The notes beneath the pieces were generated by a model. It saw only the letters and a list, made by a program, of their open reading frames with translations. It was not told the DNA's origin and did not search any database. A DNA stretch of 6,596 nt from Opitutia bacterium UBA7441 (lineage in GTDB: Bacteria; Verrucomicrobiota; Verrucomicrobiia; Opitutales; Coraliomargaritaceae): assembly GCA_002480015.1 (NCBI GenBank), contig DLQD01000064.1:5583-12178 (forward strand), read 5' to 3'. Below, piece after piece: positions 1-5,861 of the stretch. The position numbers and the translations under genes were made by a program. Position 1 is the first letter of the stretch, and every line of letters starts with the position of its first letter.

Positions 1-473
1 GTCACTTGGAAGGGCAGCATATACTTGGTGAACAAACTGTAGCCGAAGGACTTGGCAGAGCTTGTGAATGGAATGCCGATACCATCGCCGACCGGGTTTT
101 CTGAGACGGGCAAGAGAGTCGGCTCGGGTAAAGAAGAGTCACCTGCAAAGGCCGCACAGATCAAAATGATGAGCAAGGCGAAACCCATAATAGAGGCTCC
201 CAGCGTAAGCTTATCCTTGAGAATGTGACTGGTATCTTTATCCACATCTAGGAGCATGATGATAAAGAGAAAGAGCACCATGACCGCGCCCGCGTAAACG
301 AGCACTTGTAGGATAGCCAGGAAATACGCCTCCAGCAGGACGAACAGGGCGGCAGTGCTGACGAAGGCGACAATCATGCACATGGCAGCGTTCACAGCGT
401 TCGGGCTCACCACCATGAGTAAGGCCGAAATCAGCGTGATCGCTGCAAAGATGTAAAAAAGTAGGTCGATCAT
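1..473 (-). CDS. nuoJ: NADH-quinone oxidoreductase subunit J, membrane arm (3' end outside window)
   Basis: NuoJ is a small hydrophobic complex I subunit beside NuoH, NuoA and NuoK; it takes part in coupling quinone reduction to proton translocation. Translating the minus strand from the ATG at 473-471 gives 157 codons with no stop before the window edge, so the C-terminus is missing. Hydrophobic segments lie at about residues 2-22, 27-48, 53-76 and 90-110. The third carries the family signature VLVYAGAVMVLFLF (57-70), including conserved Tyr60; in solved complexes this helix holds a pi-bulge. A loop at about 111-143 is followed by FGYSLFTKYMLPF (143-155), the usual run-in to the last helix. 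The start is 10 nt after the nuoI stop, and the sequence before it (TTCTCGAACC) has no Shine-Dalgarno match. The identification is secure from the helix-3 signature and from gene order. Confidence 0.95.
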   Translation of the reverse strand, partial: MIDLLFYIFAAITLISALLMVVSPNAVNAAMCMIVAFVSTAALFVLLEAYFLAILQVLVYAGAVMVLFLFIIMLLDVDKDTSHILKDKLTLGASIMGFALLIILICAAFAGDSSLPEPTLLPVSENPVGDGIGIPFTSSAKSFGYSLFTKYMLPFQV

Positions 474-483
474 GGTTCGAGAA

Positions 484-1035
484 TTAGTGGTGCGCATTGC
501 CCGCTTGCTCAGCGGCTTTCTTTTTATCCCACTTGAAGTGCTTGTCCGGAAGCGTGCCTCCGAGCTCATAGAGCTTCTCTTTATCGTTGATCATCTCCTC
601 GCGGGAGTAACCGGAAAGAGAGAATATGTCTTGCAGGAAAATAGCCTCTTCGGGGCAGACCTCCTGACAAAGTCCGCAATAAATGCAGCGAAGCATATTG
701 ATGTCGAATTCCTTCGGAGCCTTTTCAACGTGCGCGCGATCCGGCTCGGCATCGGCATCGATTTCGCCGGGAATAATGCGGATCGCTTTGGGCGGGCAGA
801 CGAACTCACAGAGTTGGCAGGAAACACACTTTTCGCGTCCGTTGGGATCACGGACAAGCGTAGGCACACCGCGGTAGTTGTCCGGGATGACTGGACGCTC
901 TTCCGGATACTGCAAAGTGACGCCCTTCGACAACATCGTGCCGAAAGTGGTCTTCAAGCCGGAGACTATCTGAGGAAGAAAGGTTTTTTCCGCGAAGGAC
1001 AGCGGCTTACGTTCGAGAACTTTAGTCTTAGCCAT
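484..1035 (-). CDS. nuoI: NADH-quinone oxidoreductase subunit I, two [4Fe-4S] clusters
   Basis: NuoI is the 8-iron ferredoxin-like subunit (TYKY in mitochondria) that carries electrons from NuoG towards NuoB and the quinone. The 183-residue protein is a normal length. It has two complete CxxCxxCxxxCP motifs: Cys70, 73, 76, 80 and Cys117, 120, 123, 127. By the family rule, the first three cysteines of one motif pair with the last of the other, giving clusters N6a and N6b. The stretch at about 19-45 matches the amphipathic N-terminal region that lies on the membrane face near NuoH. The C-terminal tail is Lys-rich and ends in AHH. The ATG is 5 nt downstream of the nuoH stop, preceded by GCTAAACAAA with no Shine-Dalgarno match. 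The gene sits between nuoH and nuoJ, as in standard nuo operons. Nothing looks truncated. Confidence 0.98.
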   Translation of the reverse strand: MAKTKVLERKPLSFAEKTFLPQIVSGLKTTFGTMLSKGVTLQYPEERPVIPDNYRGVPTLVRDPNGREKCVSCQLCEFVCPPKAIRIIPGEIDADAEPDRAHVEKAPKEFDINMLRCIYCGLCQEVCPEEAIFLQDIFSLSGYSREEMINDKEKLYELGGTLPDKHFKWDKKKAAEQAGNAHH

Positions 1036-1040
1036 TTTGT

Positions 1041-2153
1041 TTAGCGGGTGAAGGTGTCGTATAGGGCGATCAGTATGGTGTTAAAAACCAAATTACCGAC
1101 CGCGAGCGGGAGGAGGATCTTCCATCCAAGCGACATAACTTGGTCATAGCGGAAGCGCGGGAGAGTCCAACGCATCCAGATGAAGAAGAAGATCATAAAA
1201 AAAACCTTAGCCATGAACCAGCCAACGGAGAGCAAAGTACCGAACAGGCCGGCACCCCACGGATCAGCGAGCCAGGGGAGAAAATTCCAACCGCCGAGGA
1301 AGAGGAGCACGAAGATGCTGGAGCCCATAATCACGTGGGCGTATTCTGCGACGAAGAAGAGGCCGAATTTAAAACAGCCGTATTCCGTGTGGAAACCGCC
1401 GACAAGGTCGGTCTCGGACTCGGCCATATCAAAGGGCAAGCGATTGGTCTCGGCGAAGAGTGCGACCAGAAAAATGAGCGCGGAAAGTGGCTGCCAAATG
1501 ATGAGCCAGGCACTCTGCTGGGATTGGACGACACCGAAGAGATTCATACCATATTCCGAACCAGGTGCAGCCGACCAGAGGAAGACAGGCAAAATGGCCA
1601 GCCCCATGGCGAGTTCATAAGAGATCATTTGAGCCGAAGCACGGACGCCGCCGAGGAACGGATATTTACTATTCGAGGCCCACCCGGCGAGCACGATGCC
1701 GTAAACGCCCAGCGAAGAGATCCCGAGGATGATGAGCATGCCGACATCAACATTGGCTAATACGAGCGGCTGTGTGATGCCATCTGCGTCCACATAGCGA
1801 CCGAAAGGCAGGACGACCATCGTGGTGAGTGCGGGCGCCAAAGCGACGATAGGGGCTAGATAGTAGTAGGCCTTGTTAACGTGGCCAGGGACGATTTCCT
1901 CCTTGAAAAGGAACTTTAGACCGTCGGCGACCGGCTGAAAAAGACCAAGCCCTGTCATGAGGTTGCCCAAAATCGGTATATGTCCGATGAGCGGCACCCG
2001 TGTGCGGTTCGGGCCGACCCGGCCTTGGATCCAACTGGAGACCTTACGCTCCGCCAGGACAGAGTAGCTGCAAAGCCCCATGAAAACGGAGATCATGGCA
2101 ACCGCGTAGACGACTGGCATGAGGTAAGGCAGAGATGCTTCTAGGATTTCCAT
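1041..2153 (-). CDS. nuoH: NADH-quinone oxidoreductase subunit H, quinone-chamber membrane subunit
   Basis: NuoH (ND1 in mitochondria) anchors the peripheral arm to the membrane arm and, with NuoD and NuoB, forms the quinone access chamber and the start of the proton path. The protein has 370 residues, somewhat longer than the 325 or so of E. coli. About eight hydrophobic segments are visible, roughly at 10-33, 97-117, 135-157, 173-193, 217-233, 262-289, 303-327 and 343-365. Family hallmarks are ERKVSSWIQGRVGPNR (35-50), the DGLKFLFKEE region (77-86), SYELAMGLA (178-186), ETNRLPFDMAESETDLVGG (235-253) with HTEY following (255-258), and WTLPRFRYDQ (329-338). The acidic ETD cluster on the chamber loop is intact. 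The ATG is 21 nt after the nuoG stop, and the TAA stop is 5 nt before nuoI. No Shine-Dalgarno sequence is seen (TTTGTACCGGAT precedes the ATG). It is full length with no sign of damage. Confidence 0.98.
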   Translation of the reverse strand: MEILEASLPYLMPVVYAVAMISVFMGLCSYSVLAERKVSSWIQGRVGPNRTRVPLIGHIPILGNLMTGLGLFQPVADGLKFLFKEEIVPGHVNKAYYYLAPIVALAPALTTMVVLPFGRYVDADGITQPLVLANVDVGMLIILGISSLGVYGIVLAGWASNSKYPFLGGVRASAQMISYELAMGLAILPVFLWSAAPGSEYGMNLFGVVQSQQSAWLIIWQPLSALIFLVALFAETNRLPFDMAESETDLVGGFHTEYGCFKFGLFFVAEYAHVIMGSSIFVLLFLGGWNFLPWLADPWGAGLFGTLLSVGWFMAKVFFMIFFFIWMRWTLPRFRYDQVMSLGWKILLPLAVGNLVFNTILIALYDTFTR

Positions 2154-2174
2154 ATCCGGTACAAATTAAATAGC

Positions 2175-3899
2175 TTAAGCCTCGACGGGTGCAGCATGCG
2201 CTTCCTTAAACGCAGCAGGATCATATTTAAGATTTTTTGTTTCGACGAAATCGAGATCGAGAAAGGCCGAAGCGTTGAGCGCGACTCCATCGTCAGGCAG
2301 ACTACGCCAGCGAAACGAATCATCGAACTGTGAGATCTTCGGTGCCATACGCTCCCAGACCAAGTCGATCGTTAATGAGGCAGGCTTCTCCTGCGAGAGC
2401 GGTGCAGCGATTTTTTCGAGCACGGTATAGTCAGGCTCGATGCCGCGGGGACCCGGCACAGCAGCTTTGAAGCGTTGCAAGCGAAAGCTTTGGTTAATAA
2501 ACGTGCCGTCTTTCTCAAAAACTGAAAGCGAGGGCAAGACCACGGAGGCGACTTCGCTCGTGGCATTGGCGTGCGTGCCGACGTAGATGACATTAACCTT
2601 GGCGAGAGCTTCTTTACTGATGCCGAGTTCAGTCAGGTCCTCGTTCACGGCGAAGATGGTTTTGACCGCCCCTGAGTTGATCTCGCAGGCCAAGGTTTCG
2701 AGACTTGCTTCAGGCAGGTCCGTGATCAAACCGGTCACCAGCGCGCCGCGGAGGTTCGGGCTGCGGTCTTCAGAGAGAAGGAGCCCATCGCCCTCCCCCT
2801 GGTGGCTCACGAGTGAGACCTTGGCGCCGCTGCGATCAGCGATCTGCTTGTAGAAAAATTGCTCTTCGACAGAACTGTGGGCGGAACCGACCAGAGCGAC
2901 ATCGCCGGCTTGAATAAGTTTAACCACAGAGGCGGCGGCCTCGTCACAAGTCGTGTGCACGCCCTCAATGGTGTAGTGCGTGAGACGATCTTCAGACTCG
3001 ATCGGTTTGAATAGATCACGGCCGGAATCAGTCATCCAGGTGTCATTAACTTCGTCATTACGACGTGGAGTGATGCGGTAAATCTTACCCTCGCGGCTCC
3101 AAATTTCGGTGTTCGCGCCGATGCTACTCTCGGTGCAAATACTGTGGGTACGCTTGAGGAACCAAACGCGCATTTTAAAGCGGAAGTCCGTACTCGTCAG
3201 CGCGCCGACTGGACAAATATCAACCGTGTTGAGCGAGTAGTTATGCGCAAGCTCTTTACCCGGGTAGCAGGTAAGTGTGGAATAGGTGCCGCGGTCTACG
3301 AAGCCGAGCACGTCATCGTTGGCGATTTCTTTGCTGAAACGAACACAGCGTGAGCAAAGGATGCAGCGCTCATCGTCGAGCGTGACGCGTGGCCCCAGCC
3401 GTGTGCGCTTGGGCTTGACGTTCTTGTCCTCGATAAAGCGGCTGTAGCCACGGCCATGCTCGGCAGAAAACTCCTGCAAGCGGCACTCCCCTGCCTGGTC
3501 GCAGATCGGGCAGTCGAGCGGGTGGTTGATCAAGAGAAACTCCGTCACACCGTTGCGCGACTCTTTCACCATGTCTGAATGGGTGCGGATGTGCATGCCG
3601 GGCGAGGCATTCGTGGCGCAACCAATCGTCGGCTTGGGCATCCAGCCGATTTTTGGCGAGCCGTCTTCTTCGAGGATCGCCTCACCGGTGGTGCGGTCGC
3701 GCATAGGCATACCCATTTCGACCATACACATACGGCAATTACCCGCGATGGAAAGCTTCGGATGGTAGCAGTAGTGCGGCACTTCCTTGCCCTTGCCGGC
3801 CATCTTCACGGCTTCGATGATGTTAATTCCCTTCGGGACATCTACGTCCTGACCATCAATGTTGATGGTGATATTTTCGACGATGCTTTCGATTTTCAT
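2175..3899 (-). CDS. nuoG: NADH-quinone oxidoreductase subunit G, iron-sulfur electron wire (short form)
   Basis: NuoG passes electrons from NuoF to NuoI. The N-terminal 240 residues hold all expected ligands: [2Fe-2S] N1b at Cys44, 55, 58 and 94; His-ligated [4Fe-4S] N5 at His126, Cys130, 133 and 139 (HPLDCPICDQAGEC); and [4Fe-4S] N4 at Cys179, 182, 185 and 229. The wide Cys58-Cys94 spacing reflects a loop insertion like that in Thermus Nqo3 and unlike the short mitochondrial loop. After this, residues 245-500 form a reduced molybdopterin-oxidoreductase-like domain, with a recognisable SVVLPSLSVFEKDGTFIN region (452-469). It is expected to bind no molybdenum, as in other NuoG proteins. At 574 residues it is much shorter than E. 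coli NuoG (about 900). Cluster N7 ligands are missing apart from Cys255. The ATG is 3 nt after the nuoF TAG stop (TAG ACA ATG), suggesting coupled translation; there is no Shine-Dalgarno sequence. Confidence 0.98.
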   Translation of the reverse strand: MKIESIVENITINIDGQDVDVPKGINIIEAVKMAGKGKEVPHYCYHPKLSIAGNCRMCMVEMGMPMRDRTTGEAILEEDGSPKIGWMPKPTIGCATNASPGMHIRTHSDMVKESRNGVTEFLLINHPLDCPICDQAGECRLQEFSAEHGRGYSRFIEDKNVKPKRTRLGPRVTLDDERCILCSRCVRFSKEIANDDVLGFVDRGTYSTLTCYPGKELAHNYSLNTVDICPVGALTSTDFRFKMRVWFLKRTHSICTESSIGANTEIWSREGKIYRITPRRNDEVNDTWMTDSGRDLFKPIESEDRLTHYTIEGVHTTCDEAAASVVKLIQAGDVALVGSAHSSVEEQFFYKQIADRSGAKVSLVSHQGEGDGLLLSEDRSPNLRGALVTGLITDLPEASLETLACEINSGAVKTIFAVNEDLTELGISKEALAKVNVIYVGTHANATSEVASVVLPSLSVFEKDGTFINQSFRLQRFKAAVPGPRGIEPDYTVLEKIAAPLSQEKPASLTIDLVWERMAPKISQFDDSFRWRSLPDDGVALNASAFLDLDFVETKNLKYDPAAFKEAHAAPVEA

Positions 3900-3902
3900 T
3901 GT

Positions 3903-5267
3903 CTAGATCAAAGTGGTTTCCGTGGCAGTGGCCTTACCCTCTTTACGGCGGGCAGCTTGCTCTTTCGCTTTCTCGACGAACTCGTCCTTAAACTTGGCGA
4001 TAAAACTCTGCACCGGCCAGGAGGCTGCCTCGCCGAACGCGCAGATCGTGCGGCCAGCTATCTGATCGGCGATGGACTTGAGCAGATCCGCATCCTCCTC
4101 ACGGGCCTCGCCATCGACCATACGCTGGGTGACTTTACGCATCCAAGGCACACCTTCACGACAAGGGGTGCACTGGCCACAGCTTTCGTGGGCGTAGAAA
4201 TAATTGATATTGGCGAGCGCTTCGACCATATCGGTCGTATCGTCCATCACGATCACGCCCCCCGAACCCGACATCGAACCGACGGCGGCGAGACTGTCAA
4301 AATCCATCGGAATATCTTCGATGCCCCAATCAAATTCGCTGCCATCTTTCAGCTTACCCTTAAAACGTTCGTCGGCGCGAAGGATTTTGGCAGAGGACCC
4401 GCCGGGGATGACGGCTTTGAGCTTGCGGCCTGGCTTAAGGCCCCCGCAGACATCGTAAATTAATTGACCGAGCGTAATATCCGCGCAGGCGAATTCATAA
4501 TAACCCGGCTTTTGCACGTGACCAGAAACGCACCAGATACGAGTGCCGGTATTGCCAGGCGTGCCGATCTTCGCAAATGCTTCGCCGCCCATCTCCACGA
4601 TGTGTTTCACATCACAAAGGGTTTCAACGTTATTGACGATGGTTGGGCACTGGTAAGCACCCAGCGCAGCGGGAAAGTAAGGGGGTTTGATGCGAGGATT
4701 GGCGCGGAAACCTTCCAGCGATTCGATGAGTCCCGTCTCTTCACCACAAATGTAGGCACCGGCACCACGGTGAACAATGATATCGCAAGAGTAACCGGAG
4801 CCGAGAATGTTGTCGCCAAGAAAATTCTTCGAGCGTGCTTCTTCGATCGCTTTTTCGAGGATACGATAGCCTTGGAAGAATTCACCACGAATATAAATGA
4901 AAGCGAGCTTCGCTTGAATAGCGAACGCGGCGCACATCATACCCTCAATCAATTGGTGCGGGTCCTGGTGGATGATTTGACGGTCCTTGAAAGTGCCAGG
5001 TTCGGACTCGTCAGCGTTACAGATCAAATAGATGGGCTTACCGGATTTGCGGTCGAGGAACTTCCACTTCATTCCGGCGGGGAAGCCGGCGCCCCCGCGG
5101 CCGCGCACACCAGAGGTCAACACTTCGGCGCAAATATCTTCCGGCTTCATGGTGACGGCCTTCTTCAGCTGCTCGTAGCCACCGTGTTGCATATAGCAAT
5201 CGATGTCATTCGTGTAGCCCGGCTCATCGATGTGCTTGAAAATCAATCTGGTTTCTTTGTGCTCCAT
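3903..5267 (-). CDS. nuoF: NADH-quinone oxidoreductase subunit F, NADH- and FMN-binding
   Basis: NuoF (51 kDa subunit) oxidises NADH with FMN and hands electrons to [4Fe-4S] cluster N3 and on to NuoG. The 454-residue protein is full length, slightly longer than usual because of a charged Lys/Arg/Glu-rich tail after about residue 428. The FMN/NADH site signature GRGGAGFPAGMKW is at 56-68, NADESEPGTFKDR at 84-96, and the Gly-rich GAGAYICGEETGLIESLEG at 168-186. The ubiquitin-like (SLBB) region lies at about 245-330. N3 ligands are Cys363, 366, 369 (ESCGQCTPCREG) and Cys409. The ATG is 21 nt after the nuoE stop, with no Shine-Dalgarno sequence in the gap. It follows nuoE, its partner in the dehydrogenase module. 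Related HoxF or formate dehydrogenase beta subunits share these motifs, but the surrounding nuoD-J genes settle the assignment. Confidence 0.99.
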   Translation of the reverse strand: MEHKETRLIFKHIDEPGYTNDIDCYMQHGGYEQLKKAVTMKPEDICAEVLTSGVRGRGGAGFPAGMKWKFLDRKSGKPIYLICNADESEPGTFKDRQIIHQDPHQLIEGMMCAAFAIQAKLAFIYIRGEFFQGYRILEKAIEEARSKNFLGDNILGSGYSCDIIVHRGAGAYICGEETGLIESLEGFRANPRIKPPYFPAALGAYQCPTIVNNVETLCDVKHIVEMGGEAFAKIGTPGNTGTRIWCVSGHVQKPGYYEFACADITLGQLIYDVCGGLKPGRKLKAVIPGGSSAKILRADERFKGKLKDGSEFDWGIEDIPMDFDSLAAVGSMSGSGGVIVMDDTTDMVEALANINYFYAHESCGQCTPCREGVPWMRKVTQRMVDGEAREEDADLLKSIADQIAGRTICAFGEAASWPVQSFIAKFKDEFVEKAKEQAARRKEGKATATETTLI

Positions 5268-5288
5268 GTCAGAATTCTTAAAAGGTCG

Positions 5289-5786
5289 TTATGCGGGGAG
5301 GCCATTCGAGAGCTCGCCGCTCTTCATTTTAGATGCCAGTTCGGAAGCCTTTTCCGGATCAATATCGGTGTATTCGTCTTCGCCCACCATAACGACCGGG
5401 CCTTTGCCGCAATCCGCATGGCACTCCACAAATTCAAGGGTAACTTTGCCATCTGCACTCGTGTGGCCGACTTTGCAGCCAAACTCTTCTTCGAACCGAT
5501 GGCAGGTCTGGTAGGCACCTGCCAGTGCGCACGGCAATGTGCGGCAGACGCGGACGTGGTATTGGCCCGTCGGTTCCGTGCGGAGCATCGGATAAAAAGA
5601 AACGATCTCGATGATATTGATCGGCTGGAGATCGAGACGCTGGGCAATCCACTCCATAGCCTCGTTTGAAAGGTAGCCCTGATCTTCCTGAACCAAGTGA
5701 CAGAGTGGCAGAGCCGCGCTACGCATGGTCGGGTAGCGAGGCACGAGCTTGTCGATTTTTTCGATTGTTTCAGGTTTTAAATTCAT
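5289..5786 (-). CDS. nuoE: NADH-quinone oxidoreductase subunit E, [2Fe-2S] thioredoxin-fold protein
   Basis: NuoE (24 kDa subunit) pairs with NuoF and carries the off-path [2Fe-2S] cluster N1a near the FMN. The protein has 165 residues, normal for bacteria. A helical N-terminal domain (about 5-72, including GYLSNEAMEWIAQRL at 37-51 and the IVSFYPM region at 61-67) precedes a thioredoxin-like domain. The cluster ligands are Cys81 and Cys86 (CRTLPC) and Cys122 and Cys126 (CHADC). The usual CxLRG after the second cysteine reads CALAG here, so the common Arg is Ala. The ATG at 5786-5784 is supported by in-frame TGA codons shortly upstream within the nuoD-nuoE gap. That gap is filled by an octamer array. 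Only a weak GGA lies before the start (CTCTGGACCCG). It is followed 21 nt later by nuoF, its obligate partner. Confidence 0.97.
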   Translation of the reverse strand: MNLKPETIEKIDKLVPRYPTMRSAALPLCHLVQEDQGYLSNEAMEWIAQRLDLQPINIIEIVSFYPMLRTEPTGQYHVRVCRTLPCALAGAYQTCHRFEEEFGCKVGHTSADGKVTLEFVECHADCGKGPVVMVGEDEYTDIDPEKASELASKMKSGELSNGLPA

Positions 5787-5789
5787 CGG

Positions 5790-5861
5790 GTCCAGAGTTT
5801 CTCAATTTCAGCTTTTCTCAATTTCAGCATTTCAGAGTTTCAATTTTTCAGCATTTCCCTA
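5790..5861. repeat. Nine-copy degenerate 8-bp tandem array between nuoD and nuoE
   Basis: On the plus strand the sequence falls into nine consecutive 8-bp units with no phase slip, of the form TTTCNNNN; on the transcribed strand this reads NNNNGAAA. Eight of nine units begin TTTC; the exception, at 5790, begins GTCC and keeps the C. Five units continue CAG. Variant units recur: TTTCTCAA at 5798 and 5814, TTTCAGCA at 5822 and 5846, and CAGAG endings at 5790 and 5830. The last unit (5854-5861) contains the nuoD stop codon, and the first ends 3 nt before the nuoE start codon, so the array fills the gap exactly. The RNA would be rich in A and G with little ability to pair with itself. The repeat is seen directly; its function is unknown. 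Confidence 0.85.

Noticed and set aside
472..1044. Plus-strand 190-codon open frame opposite nuoI
   Set aside because: It lies entirely over nuoI, whose eight cluster cysteines prove the minus strand is coding. The antisense product resembles no family I know.
1140..1760. Plus-strand 206-codon open frame opposite nuoH, very rich in Glu, Asp, His and Pro
   Set aside because: The composition is the expected complement of hydrophobic membrane-helix codons in nuoH; it is a shadow.
2173..2180. Palindrome GCTTAAGC over the nuoG stop codon as a possible operator or terminator stem
   Set aside because: It is only 8 bp with no loop or T-run and occurs where operon continuity into nuoH is expected; a chance palindrome of this size is common.
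5268..5288. AGAATTCT palindrome in the nuoE-nuoF gap as a regulatory site
   Set aside because: It is a short 8-bp palindrome with no second half-site or promoter elements; nothing supports a function.
3579..5669. Two long plus-strand open frames meeting at 4463/4464 (294 and 401 codons), opposite nuoG, nuoF and nuoE
   Set aside because: They are in exact antisense codon register with nuoE, nuoF and nuoG, so they stay open only because those genes rarely use TTA, CTA or TCA codons; the stop between them is a single TTA Leu codon of nuoF. The translations show no recognisable domain, and the minus-strand genes are unambiguous.
5790..5861. CRISPR array or transposon end for the nuoD-nuoE repeat
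   Set aside because: Units are 8 bp with no spacers, no flanking inverted repeats and no target-site duplication; it is a short tandem repeat.
5838..5861. Internal promoter upstream of nuoE (a TTGAAA hexamer on the coding strand)
   Set aside because: There is no TATAAT-like hexamer 16-18 nt downstream, and TTGAAA arises from the GAAA octamer pattern.
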